NCBI GenBank assembly: GCA_947165295.1
Contig: CAMUZU010000015.1
Span: forward strand, 1 to 51,860
Direction of reading: 5' to 3'
DNA length: 51,860 nt
Source of the DNA: an uncultured Selenomonadales bacterium
GTDB taxonomy: Bacteria; Bacillota; Negativicutes; Selenomonadales; Selenomonadaceae
The position numbers and the translations under genes were made by a program. The notes beneath the pieces were generated by a model. It saw only the letters and a program-made list of their open reading frames with translations, was not told the origin of the DNA and did no database searches. Below, one piece after another: positions 25,971 through 35,132 of this stretch (position 1 is the first letter of the stretch; every line of letters starts with the position of its first letter).

Positions 25971-28900
25971 ATGCAAGAGAAACTTTCCGTCGAAAATAAA
26001 TCGGGCGGCCGCGCAACGTCGGTTGCCATTGCAGGCGGCGCGATTATCGCGGTGCTTTTAATTTTGTCGACGTGGTGGATAAGCCACTCCGAACAGTCGC
26101 TTACCGAAGACGCGGTTCACTCCGTGAGCACGGTTTATCTGCGCGAATTGACCGACCGCCGCGAACAAGGCATCAACGCCCGAATCAACGACAGCGTCAA
26201 CAACATGAAGTCCGCGCTGAAGATTTTGTCCGCGAACGATTTGGCGTCCGTCGAAAACTTGAGCGCGTTTCTCGGCAAAATGCGCACGATTTACGAAGTT
26301 GACCAATTTGCGCTTGTCGACGCGAACGGACAAATTTTCACGCCCGAAGGCATCGTGCCTTACGCCGACGAATATTTTTTCGCACGCAACAAGATTGTCG
26401 AGACGAAAGTTTTCACGCGTAACAAGCGCGTCACCGTCGCGGTGCCCGTCGACAAACTGAACTTCCAAGGCGTGCCGATTAAGTTTTGTTTCGTGCAGGC
26501 GAAGGCCGACCAGTTGCTCAAGGAAATTTTGTTGCAGACGACTGCGGGCGAATTGACGGTTTTCAACCTGTACCAAAAGAACGGCGACATGTTGACGGAT
26601 TCGGCGTTGCTTGTCGGCGGCACGAACATTTTGACCGCACTTGACGGCGCGACTTTCGACGAGGGCAGTTCCAAAGAACGAGTTGCCTTCGACTTCGCCA
26701 ACGGACGCGGCGGCATGGTTTCGTTCACGTTCAATGGCGTCAAGGAGTTGCTTTACTACAAACCCGTGCGGCAAACGGGCTGGATGTTGTCGTTCCTGAT
26801 TCGCGAAAACAAACTCGAAGAAGAAATTTCCGCCGTCAACGCGCAGATGTTTCAACGCAGCATGATTCAAGTTGCGCTGACCGTCGCGGCAATGCTTGTC
26901 GTGTTCGCGCTGATAATTTCGCAGGCACGCAAGAATTCGCAACTTGTCCACGACCGCGAACTTGCCGAAGCCGAAAACCGAATCAAAGATGCGGAGATGC
27001 AAGAGAAGTTACGCCTGCAGACGCAGCTGTTGTCCGAAGAACGCCGCCGCCGTCGACAAAGCGAAATGATTCAAGCTTTGACCGCGGATTATCGATTGGT
27101 GTATCACTTGAACCTTGATTCGGACGAGGCGGTTTGTTATCGCGTCGCGCCCGAAGTGTCCAAGCAACTCAATCGCCGCGAAAGTGACGTTGTGCGTTTT
27201 GCCTCGACGATTAAAGCTTATGCGAAAAATTACGTTGCGCCCGCCGACCGTGAAAAGTTTTTGGATTTCGTCAAGCCGGAAAACATTCGTGCCCGCCTGC
27301 AACAAGCCGACATGATTTCGCACAGATATTTGATGACCCGCGACGGCGAAGAACATTACATGCTGATTCGCATTGCCCGCATTGACGAAGGACTTCACGC
27401 CGTCGGTGTCGGTTTCGCCAACGTCGACGACCAAATTCGCGAAGAGATGGCGCACAATCGACAGCTGTCCGACGCGCTCGCGCAGGCTCAGCACGCGAAC
27501 ATTGCCAAGACGACTTTCCTGTCGAACATGAGCCACGACATTCGCACGCCCATGAACGCGATTATCGGCTTCACGACAATGGCACTTCGGCATTTCAACA
27601 ACCGCACGCAAGTCAGAGATTCGCTCGAAAAAGTTTTGACGTCAAGCAACCATTTGCTCGGCTTGATTAACGACATACTTGACATGAGCCGCATTGAATC
27701 GGGACGCGTCGAAGTCGCCGAACAGCCTTGCAACTTGTCCGACCTGGTGCACAACTTGATTCACATAATCCAGCCGCAGATAACCGCCAAGCAACAGAAA
27801 TTCCAGATCGACGCGTTCAAAGTCAAGAACGAAGACGTGTTCGCCGACCAGCTGAAAGTCAATCAAGTGCTGATTAACATCTTGAGCAACGCCGTCAAAT
27901 ACACGCCGTCGACGGGCTCGATTTTCTTCCGCATTTCGCAATACTCGTCGGAAATTCCCGGTTATGCCCGCTACGAATTCCGAATCAAAGATAACGGCAT
28001 GGGCATGTCGAAGGAATTTCTTAAGCACGTGTTCGACCCGTTTGAGCGCGAAGAAACGTCGACGAAGAGCGGCATTCAAGGTACCGGACTCGGCATGTCG
28101 ATTACCAAAAAGATGGTTGAACTTATGGGCGGCGACATCAGCGTCGAATCCGAAAAAGACAAAGGCTCGGAGTTCACCGTCAATCTTGACCTGAAACTTC
28201 AGCAGAACGTCAAGCCGTCACCGATACAAGAACTGCGCGGACTGCGTGCGTTGATTGTCGACGACGACTTTAACACCTGCGAATCCGTCACCGAAATGTT
28301 AAAGCAGATGGGTATGCGCTCGGAGTGGACGACCAGCCCGCGTGAAGCCGTCTTCCGTGCGGGACGTGCTCTTGACAGTGACCCGTTCAGTGCGTACGTC
28401 GTCGATTGGCTCATGCCCGAACAGAACGGCATTGAAACCGTGCGACAAATTCGCCGCGTCGTGGGCATGACTGCGCCCGTGATTATTTTGACAGCTTACG
28501 ATTATTCCGACATTGAACAGGAAGCCAAAGCTGCGGGCGTTACGACTTTTTGCACGAAGCCGCTGTTTATGAGCGACTTGAAACACGCGCTGTCACGGGC
28601 GATCAGCGGCGTCGAAACCGAATCCAAAGCCGACGACTTGACCGCGACGAATTTTGACGGCAAACGCGTCCTGCTCGTCGAGGACATTGAAGTCAACCGC
28701 GAAATTGCCAAAGCCGTCTTGACCGAAATTGGGCTTGACGTTGACGACGCCGACGACGGGACTGTTGCTGTCGAAAAGTTCAAAGCCGCGCCGACGAATC
28801 GCTACGACTTGATTTTGATGGACGTTCAAATGCCGAAGATGAACGGCTACGAGGCGACGCGGGCAATTCGTGCGCTTGACCGCCCCGACGCAAAAACCGT

Positions 28901-29036
28901 GCCGATTGTCGCAATGACCGCCAACGCTTTCGAGGAGGACAAAGACAACGCGCTCAAAGCCGGCATGAACGACCACCTTGCCAAGCCGCTTGACATCCCG
29001 AAACTTTTGGCGACGCTGACGAAGTATCTCAAGTGA
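25971..29036 (+). CDS. Membrane-bound hybrid sensor histidine kinase with two receiver domains
   Basis: A 1021-residue protein. TM1 lies at about 20-40, a periplasmic sensor of about 260 residues (Cache-like in layout, by inference) follows, then TM2 at about 301-323 and a coiled coil. A PAS-like region spans about 365-490. The kinase core has H522 in 'SNMSHDIRTPMNAIIGF', and the ATPase domain carries 'INILSNAVKYTP' and 'GTGLGMSITKKMVELMGGDI'. The first receiver has D812 in 'VVDWLMPEQNG', the second D951 in 'ILMDVQMPKMNG'. No histidine phosphotransfer domain is present, so a separate Hpt partner is expected. GTGAGG precedes the ATG. It is the first gene of a plus-strand run leading to the DUF4422-type genes, which start 11 bases after it. 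Confidence 0.93.
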   Translation: MQEKLSVENKSGGRATSVAIAGGAIIAVLLILSTWWISHSEQSLTEDAVHSVSTVYLRELTDRREQGINARINDSVNNMKSALKILSANDLASVENLSAFLGKMRTIYEVDQFALVDANGQIFTPEGIVPYADEYFFARNKIVETKVFTRNKRVTVAVPVDKLNFQGVPIKFCFVQAKADQLLKEILLQTTAGELTVFNLYQKNGDMLTDSALLVGGTNILTALDGATFDEGSSKERVAFDFANGRGGMVSFTFNGVKELLYYKPVRQTGWMLSFLIRENKLEEEISAVNAQMFQRSMIQVALTVAAMLVVFALIISQARKNSQLVHDRELAEAENRIKDAEMQEKLRLQTQLLSEERRRRRQSEMIQALTADYRLVYHLNLDSDEAVCYRVAPEVSKQLNRRESDVVRFASTIKAYAKNYVAPADREKFLDFVKPENIRARLQQADMISHRYLMTRDGEEHYMLIRIARIDEGLHAVGVGFANVDDQIREEMAHNRQLSDALAQAQHANIAKTTFLSNMSHDIRTPMNAIIGFTTMALRHFNNRTQVRDSLEKVLTSSNHLLGLINDILDMSRIESGRVEVAEQPCNLSDLVHNLIHIIQPQITAKQQKFQIDAFKVKNEDVFADQLKVNQVLINILSNAVKYTPSTGSIFFRISQYSSEIPGYARYEFRIKDNGMGMSKEFLKHVFDPFEREETSTKSGIQGTGLGMSITKKMVELMGGDISVESEKDKGSEFTVNLDLKLQQNVKPSPIQELRGLRALIVDDDFNTCESVTEMLKQMGMRSEWTTSPREAVFRAGRALDSDPFSAYVVDWLMPEQNGIETVRQIRRVVGMTAPVIILTAYDYSDIEQEAKAAGVTTFCTKPLFMSDLKHALSRAISGVETESKADDLTATNFDGKRVLLVEDIEVNREIAKAVLTEIGLDVDDADDGTVAVEKFKAAPTNRYDLILMDVQMPKMNGYEATRAIRALDRPDAKTVPIVAMTANAFEEDKDNALKAGMNDHLAKPLDIPKLLATLTKYLK

Positions 29037-29047
29037 GGCGATAACTT

Positions 29048-30556
29048 TTGTACACTCCGCGAATTTTGTTGTGCGGCGACGTAAAAAATTTCCTGCGCGA
29101 ACTTGACGGGCGAAGTGTCGACATTGTCGGGCGAATTCGCTTCAAAGGTGCCGCCGAACGCGGACAATTCGTCATGCCCGCGCACAAATCCGCCGCCGAT
29201 AATTTCACGCTGAACGAAGGCGACTTCCGAATCTTTTTGGACGGCGACGAAATTTCAGCCGACGCGCTCCGAAAAATTCTCGACGGGCAAGCGGATTACA
29301 TCGTCATTGAAAATCACGACGAATTTTTGTTTCGCTTCCGCGAACTGTACGCGCTCAAGCTGATTGACCGCGTTGTCACCGTGCCGACTTTGCTGACTTA
29401 TGCCCGCGACGGTTTCTTTGCGCCCGATAACGCCGTGCAGATTTTCAACCTGATTCACGCGACGGAATTTGCACGCGTGCTTGACTTCGACGGATATTTT
29501 GCCGCGAACGATTACCACATGTTCCCCGACATCAACCGCAAAATCGACGGCATTGTTCGCGACGTGAACTTTCCCGCGCTCGAAAACTTTTACTGGACGA
29601 TTTATCCGACCGCCGACGCTTTCCGTTACAAACATTTCGACGCGCTGTTGTTGACCGCCGAACGCACGCCCGCAGAATTCATCGACGCGCTTATCGACAC
29701 GGACGACTTGACGGACAACGTTTTGACTTTCGTGCGACGCGGCTCCGCTCTTGAAAGTTGGTTGACCGAAAATCAAAACGTCTTCGCGCAGATTAAATCC
29801 GTGCCCGCCGTCAACGGTTCATGGTTGCGCCTCAAGAAGTTCGCGACCAAAAGTTTTGCGGCTTACGTCGTCACGCACAAAAAAGTTTCGCTCGACCTGC
29901 CCGAAGGTTACCGAATCATTCACGCGGGGCACGCGCTGTCGAATCAAACTTTCGGGGAACTTGTCGACGACGCGGGCGACAATATCAGCCGCCTGAACTT
30001 GCAACTCAACGAAGTCACCGCGCTTTATTGGCTGTGGAAACACACGCGTCAAAGTCACGTCGGTTTCGTGCATTACCGCCGATTTTTCACCGTCGACGGA
30101 CAAAACATTTTGACGGCTCACGAGGCGACCGAAATTCTGCGCGAATACGACATAATCGTCAACGAAGCTCATTTCGGCTACGTCCCCGAACGCGACTGGA
30201 AAATCATGTTGAGCGGCAAGACTTTGGCAGACCGTGCGCTTTCGTCGATGCGGAAATTTATCGCGCTGCGTCAACCGGATTATCTCGACGCCTTCGACCG
30301 CGTGACGGGAAGTTTCGGCGTTTTCGGCTACGAAATTTTTGTGACGCGGCAAAATATTTTCGACGCTTACTGCGCGTGGCTGTTTTCGTTCATTGTCGAC
30401 GCGACGGAAGATTTTTTGGCGACGGTTGAAGTGTCCGACGACCCGTATGAATATCGGGCGATGAGTTTCTTGACCGAACATCTGCTGACGGTTTGGCTGA
30501 TAAAAAATCGCCTGCGAATCAAGCCGCTGCCGATAATCTTCCGCGACGACATCTGA
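29048..30556 (+). CDS. DUF4422-type (putative glycosyltransferase) protein
   Basis: A 502-residue cytoplasmic protein in two parts. Residues 1-265 form an N-terminal region shared with the next gene ('PRILLCGD', 'FDALLLTAERTPAEFIDALI', 'VNGSWLRLKKF'). Residues about 270-500 match the DUF4422 pattern seen in polysaccharide loci: 'AAYVVTHKKVSLDLPEGYRI', 'EVTALYWLWKHT' and 'HVGFVHYRRFFTVDG'. DUF4422 proteins are thought to be glycosyltransferases; this one has no demonstrated activity. TTG 29048 is chosen because GAGG lies about 9 bases upstream, overlapping the kinase stop. It forms an operon-like run with the kinase and its paralogue. Confidence 0.75.
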   Translation: MYTPRILLCGDVKNFLRELDGRSVDIVGRIRFKGAAERGQFVMPAHKSAADNFTLNEGDFRIFLDGDEISADALRKILDGQADYIVIENHDEFLFRFRELYALKLIDRVVTVPTLLTYARDGFFAPDNAVQIFNLIHATEFARVLDFDGYFAANDYHMFPDINRKIDGIVRDVNFPALENFYWTIYPTADAFRYKHFDALLLTAERTPAEFIDALIDTDDLTDNVLTFVRRGSALESWLTENQNVFAQIKSVPAVNGSWLRLKKFATKSFAAYVVTHKKVSLDLPEGYRIIHAGHALSNQTFGELVDDAGDNISRLNLQLNEVTALYWLWKHTRQSHVGFVHYRRFFTVDGQNILTAHEATEILREYDIIVNEAHFGYVPERDWKIMLSGKTLADRALSSMRKFIALRQPDYLDAFDRVTGSFGVFGYEIFVTRQNIFDAYCAWLFSFIVDATEDFLATVEVSDDPYEYRAMSFLTEHLLTVWLIKNRLRIKPLPIIFRDDI

Positions 30557-30562
30557 ACAAAA

Positions 30563-30595
30563 ACTTGTCCCTTGTCCCTTACAACTTGTCCCTTA
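30563..30595 (+). repeat. Short tandem CTTGTCCCTT repeat, copy 1
   Basis: Three units of CTTGTCCCTT within 33 bases between the two paralogous genes. The reverse complement of the same array occurs at 39411-39441. Confidence 0.75.
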
Positions 30596-30611
30596 CCAAG
30601 AGGTGATAACC

Positions 30612-31919
30612 TTGACCGGCAAATACATTCCGCGAGTCTTGCTTTGCGGGGACGCGGAAATTTTTTTACGGGCACTCGACGGGCGACAGATTGAGCTTGT
30701 CGGGCAATTCGACTGCGACGACGACAAAATTCTTGCCGCCGCAAAAGATCTCTTCGCCGACGCGGATTACGTTGTCTTCGACGACGGAGCCAAGTTCGCG
30801 ACGAATTTTGACGCGCTCACCAAGCTTGTCGACGAAAACAAACTTTTGACGCGTGACAGTTTCTTGAAGTTCGCGGGCGATAACTTCTTTGCGCTCAACA
30901 ACGTGCGAAGTCTGCTTGTGTTGATTGACGTGCTGAAAGTTTCGCGACTGCTTGACGCGGATAATTTTTTTGCACGCAATGAAGTCTTCGCAACCTTCGC
31001 GAACGGGCTTGAAGTTGACGGCGTCGACGGGAATTTTTCTGCGCGCAGGTTCCCGCTCGTCGAAAACTTTTACCGCAAGATTTTCGCGACGCTTGACGAA
31101 AGCCGCCTGCAAACTTACGACGCGCTGTTATTGACCGCCGACAGAACGCCCGAAGAACTTTTCGACACGCTCATTGCGACCGATAACGTCGCCGAAAAAA
31201 TTTTGCTCTTCGTGCGACAAAGTTCCGCGCTTGAAGATTGGCTTGCCGAAAGTTCCGTTGCCTTCGCAAGCGTCGAACAATTTCCCGCGGCGAACGGCTC
31301 GTGGGCTGTCTTGACGAAGTTCCCGAAGCCCGACGATTTTCGCGTTTACGTTGCCGACGCCGTGCCTGTCGCGACGCATGACACTGCCGGTTTGCGACGT
31401 TACATCGGCGACGAATTGACCGCGTTGCATTACCTGTGGACAAATGCGCGTCACTCGACAATCGGTTTCGTCGACGGTAAAATTTCTTTGTCGCGGGAAC
31501 GGGCGATTGAACTTCTTCGCGGCTGTGACATGATTGTTTCGGAGGGCGAATTTTCCGCGCTCACGCCGCACGAACAAACTTTGACGCTTTGCGGGCAATA
31601 TCTCAATGAACACGTCGAAAAAATTTTTCGCAAACACATCAAGGCGACGCAACCCGATTATCTGTCGGCGTTTCATTTCGTGTCGAACGGGCATTGCCTG
31701 ATTCCGTCGCGGCGATTCGTCACGCGACAGAATATTTTCGACGCTTACTGCGCGTGGCTGTTTTCGTTCGTCGGTGACGTGGCGCGGGAAGTTTTGGACA
31801 CGACGAACCTTGCCGCGTCGGAAGACCCGAACAAATATCGCGTCGTCGCAACCGTCGCCGAAAGACTGTTGACGGTTTGGCTTGCGAAGAACGACCTGCG
31901 ACTTGTCCCCGCGCTTTGA
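30612..31919 (+). CDS. Degenerate paralogue of the preceding DUF4422-type protein
   Basis: A 435-residue protein, similar to the previous product along its whole length ('PRVLLCGDAEIFLRALDGRQ', 'YDALLLTADRTPEELFDTLI', 'FVTRQNIFDAYCAWLFSF'). In the C-terminal half the hallmark block is eroded: 'ALHYLWTNARHSTIGFVDGK' replaces the paralogue's 'GFVHYRR', and the 'YVVTHK' entry is only 'VYVADA'. Catalysis, if the paralogue has any, is probably lost or changed. TTG 30612 follows AAGAGG by 8 bases; GTG 30603 overlaps that site. It arose by tandem duplication and is followed closely by ftsW. Confidence 0.72.
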   Translation: MTGKYIPRVLLCGDAEIFLRALDGRQIELVGQFDCDDDKILAAAKDLFADADYVVFDDGAKFATNFDALTKLVDENKLLTRDSFLKFAGDNFFALNNVRSLLVLIDVLKVSRLLDADNFFARNEVFATFANGLEVDGVDGNFSARRFPLVENFYRKIFATLDESRLQTYDALLLTADRTPEELFDTLIATDNVAEKILLFVRQSSALEDWLAESSVAFASVEQFPAANGSWAVLTKFPKPDDFRVYVADAVPVATHDTAGLRRYIGDELTALHYLWTNARHSTIGFVDGKISLSRERAIELLRGCDMIVSEGEFSALTPHEQTLTLCGQYLNEHVEKIFRKHIKATQPDYLSAFHFVSNGHCLIPSRRFVTRQNIFDAYCAWLFSFVGDVAREVLDTTNLAASEDPNKYRVVATVAERLLTVWLAKNDLRLVPAL

Positions 31920-31930
31920 GGAGTGATTTT

Positions 31931-33061
31931 ATGCCTGAAGTTCACGAACTCGGTCAAGCCGAACGCAAACGCTTCTGGACAAGCGACATGGAGGCAATTA
32001 TCGCGATAACGCTGGTGCTTTTGATTCTCGGCACGATTAACGTTTTCAGCGCAAGTTTCGTGTTCGCGGAGGCGGAATTCGACACGCCGTATTTTTTCCT
32101 GAAACGCCACGTCATCAACGTCGTTGTCGGATTAATCGCGTTCATAATTTGTTTTCGCGTAGATTATCACATTTGGCGGCGCGGTATCGTCATGATACTC
32201 GGCTTTACGATTTTCGCGCTGATTCTGGTATTAATCGTCGGCCCCGTCGTCAACGGTGCGCGTCGTTGGTTGCCGCTGGGCGTGACACAGTTTCAACCGG
32301 CGGAAATGGCAAAGCTCGTCTCGATAATGATTTCGGCGGCGTACATTTCCCTGCGCGTGAAGTTGCAGTTGCCGCTGGAAGTTTTCACGTTGCAGGCGGG
32401 AATAATTTTGGTGATGTTCGGCTTGACGGAGCTTGAACCCGACATGGGCACGGGCTGCATAATTTTGGGCATACCAATGTTGATGTTAATCGTCGCGGGT
32501 CTCGAAAGAAAAAAGATTCTCGCGTTGACGGGCGTCGGCATTGCGGGCGTGGCGGCTTTGATTATCCGCGAACCGTATCGACTTGAACGACTCAAGATAA
32601 CTTACGATCCGTGGTCGGACGCGCAGAATTACGGCTATCAAACAGTTCAATCGCTGTCGGCAATCGGGTCGGGCGAATTGACCGGCATGGGACTCGGCGT
32701 CGGCGTCAGCAAGTACGACTACTTGCCCGAAGCGCACACGGATTTTGCCTTCGCGATTTTCTGTCAGGAAAACGGCTTTCTCGGCGCAATTTTGGTCTTC
32801 CTGCTGTTCGGAGCGTTCGCAATTTACGCGGCACGAATCGCCAATCAAGCTCGCGACGAATACGGACAAATTCTTGCAATGGGCATAATGCTTTTGGTCG
32901 TCGGGCAGGCGATTGCGAATCTGTTCATGGTCGGCGGCATGATGCCCGTCGTCGGCGTCCCGTTGCCGTTTATCAGCTACGGCGGCACGTCGCTGATTAT
33001 CACAATGGCATCAATCGGCATTTTGACGAACATCGGCAGGCAGGGCGGCAAGCGAACTTAA
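31931..33061 (+). CDS. ftsW: FtsW/RodA/SpoVE-family (SEDS) peptidoglycan glycosyltransferase
   Basis: SEDS proteins polymerise lipid II into glycan strands together with a class B penicillin-binding protein. The 376-residue product has about ten membrane helices. Family landmarks are 'VNGARRWLPLGVTQFQPAEM' after helix 4, 'PDMGTGCIILGIPMLML', the catalytic-loop region 'YLPEAHTDFAFAIFCQENGF', and the C-terminal 'GVPLPFISYGGTSLIITMAS'. That last motif favours FtsW/SpoVE over RodA, but assignment between them by eye is not certain. GAGGAGTG lies 5-7 bases before ATG 31931. It is the last gene of the run that starts with the hybrid kinase and ends at a terminator. Confidence 0.88.
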   Translation: MPEVHELGQAERKRFWTSDMEAIIAITLVLLILGTINVFSASFVFAEAEFDTPYFFLKRHVINVVVGLIAFIICFRVDYHIWRRGIVMILGFTIFALILVLIVGPVVNGARRWLPLGVTQFQPAEMAKLVSIMISAAYISLRVKLQLPLEVFTLQAGIILVMFGLTELEPDMGTGCIILGIPMLMLIVAGLERKKILALTGVGIAGVAALIIREPYRLERLKITYDPWSDAQNYGYQTVQSLSAIGSGELTGMGLGVGVSKYDYLPEAHTDFAFAIFCQENGFLGAILVFLLFGAFAIYAARIANQARDEYGQILAMGIMLLVVGQAIANLFMVGGMMPVVGVPLPFISYGGTSLIITMASIGILTNIGRQGGKRT

Positions 33062-33070
33062 CACGAAAAT

Positions 33071-33103
33071 AAATTTCCCCGTTCAAGCGAGCGGGGATTT
33101 TTT
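33071..33103 (+). terminator. Terminator after ftsW
   Basis: CCCCG (33077-33081) pairs with CGGGG (33092-33096), flanked by AAATTT and six T residues. Confidence 0.85.
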
Positions 33104-33158
33104 GTGCGAAACGTCACGGGTCACACCAACAGGATGCAACGTCACGTTGCCTTTTTTG

Positions 33159-33187
33159 TTGCGCGAATCATTGCGACGTTGTAAAAT
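33159..33187 (+). promoter_or_regulatory. Sigma-A type promoter of the GNAT-gatB-fkbM unit
   Basis: TTGCGC (33159-33164), a 17-base spacer and TAAAAT (33182-33187), 38 bases before ATG 33225. Confidence 0.68.
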
Positions 33188-33224
33188 CTGCCGCGACGAA
33201 AATTTTACGCGGACGGTGATTCTT

Positions 33225-33683
33225 ATGGACGTTTCAATCATGCGCGCCGACAAAGCCGACTTGCCGAAAATTTTGGAACTGCAGTACACGGCGTATCAAA
33301 GCGAAGCCGAACTGTTCAGCGACAAAAAAATTCCGCCGCTTATGCAAACGTTGAGCGACATTGAAGCCGAATTCTGCGCGGGAATTTTCTTGAAGGCGGT
33401 CACGGGCGACGAAATTGTCGGCTCCGTTCGCGGACGCGTCGACGGCGGGACAACTTACGTCGGCAAGCTGATCGTTCACCCGAAACGTCAAGGGCGCGGA
33501 CTCGGCACGAAACTTCTTGCCGCGATTGAACGACACAGCCCGACCGCACGTTACGAACTTTTCACAAGCACGCGGAGTTTGCGCAATATCAATTTGTATG
33601 AACGCTTGGGCTACAAAAAATTTCGCGAACGGCAAGTAACCGACGAATTGACGTTCGTGTACTTTGAAAAACTTTGGGAGTGA
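33225..33683 (+). CDS. GNAT-family N-acetyltransferase
   Basis: A 152-residue cytoplasmic enzyme of the acetyl-CoA-dependent N-acetyltransferase superfamily. Motif A is visible as '[20 protein letters not shown]', with the pyrophosphate-binding R/Q-x-x-G-x-G/A signature, followed by '[20 protein letters not shown]'. The N-terminal half starts with the usual '[20 protein letters not shown]'. The acceptor is unknown. The ribosome site before ATG 33225 is weak (GGACGG). The stop overlaps the ribosome site of gatB, so the two are coupled. Confidence 0.88.
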   Translation: MDVSIMRADKADLPKILELQYTAYQSEAELFSDKKIPPLMQTLSDIEAEFCAGIFLKAVTGDEIVGSVRGRVDGGTTYVGKLIVHPKRQGRGLGTKLLAAIERHSPTARYELFTSTRSLRNINLYERLGYKKFRERQVTDELTFVYFEKLWE

Positions 33684-33688
33684 TTACT

Positions 33689-35131
33689 TTGGATTACGAA
33701 GCAGTTATCGGTTTGGAGATTCACAGCGAACTCAAGACCGCGACGAAGATTTTCTGCGGTTGTGCGACGACCTTTGGCGCGGAGCAGAACACGCACGTTT
33801 GTCCGGTATGTCTCGGATTGCCGGGCGTTTTGCCGACGGTAAATCGCCGCGTCGTCGAATTCGCCATCAAAGCCGGGCTTGCGACCAACTGCAAAATCAA
33901 CAAATTCAGCAAGTTTGACCGCAAGAATTATTATTACCCCGACTTGCCGAAGAATTGGCAGACTTCGCAATACGACTTGCCGATTGCTTACGAAGGTCAC
34001 GTTGACATTGTCGTCGACGGCGTGAAAAAAACCGTTCGGTTGACGCGCATTCACATGGAGGAGGACGCGGGCAAACTCGTTCACAGCGGCACGACGATTA
34101 AAGATTCGGCAAGCTCGAACGTCGATTACAATCGCACGGGCGTTCCGCTGATTGAAATTGTCAGCGAACCCGACATGCATTCCGCCGCCGAAGCCCGCGC
34201 TTACATGGAGAAAATCAAGTCGATTCTCGAATATATCGACGTGTCGAATTGCCGCATGGAGGAAGGCAACCTGCGCGCCGACATAAACGTTTCATTGCGA
34301 CCCGTCGGCAGCGACAAGCTCGGCACGCGTACCGAAATGAAGAACATCAACTCGTTCAAGGCTCTCGAAGACGCGATTAACTACGAAATTGAACGTCAGG
34401 CGGAAGTCCTCGACGACGGCGGCAAAATCGTTCAGGAAACGCGCACGTGGAACCCCGAACGCGGTATCACGCAGTCGATGCGCTCGAAAGAGGACGCGCA
34501 CGATTACCGTTACATGCCCGAACCCGACCTGCCGCCGATTGTCACGACCGACGCGGAGATTGAGGCGTTCAGAAAATCTTTGCCCGAATTGCCCGACGCT
34601 CGCCGCGAACGCTTGATTCAAACTTTCGGCTTGAGCGAATACGACGCGGGCATTATCACAAGTTCACGCGCAATGGCGGAGTATTTCGACGCGGTTGTTG
34701 ACGCGGGAGCCGACGCCAAAGTTGCCGCCAACTGGATTATGGGCGACCTGTCCAAAAATCTCAACGCGGACGGCTTGACGATTGAAAATTCGCCCGTCGA
34801 CGCCAAACGCCTTGCCGAAATGATTCAGCTTATCGCCAAAGGCACAATCAGCGGCAAAATCGCCAAAACCGTTTTCGCCGAAATGTGGACGTCGCCCGAC
34901 GCGCCCGCGCAGATTGTCAAAGACAAAGGACTCGTGCAAATTACCGACACTGCGGCGATTGAGTCTGCCGTCGACGAAGTCATTGCGAAAAATCCCAAAG
35001 CCGTCGAAGAATATCGCGGCGGCAAGAAAAAAGCTATCGGCGCGCTCGTCGGGCAAGTCATGAAACTCACACGCGGCAAGGCGAATCCGCAGCTCGTCAA
35101 CCAATTGCTCGCCAAAAAACTGGAGGCGTGA
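33689..35131 (+). CDS. gatB: Asp-tRNA(Asn)/Glu-tRNA(Gln) amidotransferase subunit B
   Basis: GatB binds the misacylated tRNA in the GatCAB complex, which converts Glu-tRNA-Gln or Asp-tRNA-Asn to the amide form. The 480-residue product starts [20 protein letters not shown] and has the zinc-binding '[10 protein letters not shown]' with '[14 protein letters not shown]', the '[20 protein letters not shown]' segment, '[13 protein letters not shown]', and a complete C-terminal YqeY-like helical domain. TTG 33689 follows GGGAG by 8 bases. gatC and gatA are not adjacent. Since glnS is also present, the complex may serve mainly asparagine (inference). Confidence 0.95.
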   Translation: MDYEAVIGLEIHSELKTATKIFCGCATTFGAEQNTHVCPVCLGLPGVLPTVNRRVVEFAIKAGLATNCKINKFSKFDRKNYYYPDLPKNWQTSQYDLPIAYEGHVDIVVDGVKKTVRLTRIHMEEDAGKLVHSGTTIKDSASSNVDYNRTGVPLIEIVSEPDMHSAAEARAYMEKIKSILEYIDVSNCRMEEGNLRADINVSLRPVGSDKLGTRTEMKNINSFKALEDAINYEIERQAEVLDDGGKIVQETRTWNPERGITQSMRSKEDAHDYRYMPEPDLPPIVTTDAEIEAFRKSLPELPDARRERLIQTFGLSEYDAGIITSSRAMAEYFDAVVDAGADAKVAANWIMGDLSKNLNADGLTIENSPVDAKRLAEMIQLIAKGTISGKIAKTVFAEMWTSPDAPAQIVKDKGLVQITDTAAIESAVDEVIAKNPKAVEEYRGGKKKAIGALVGQVMKLTRGKANPQLVNQLLAKKLEA

Positions 35132-35132
35132 C

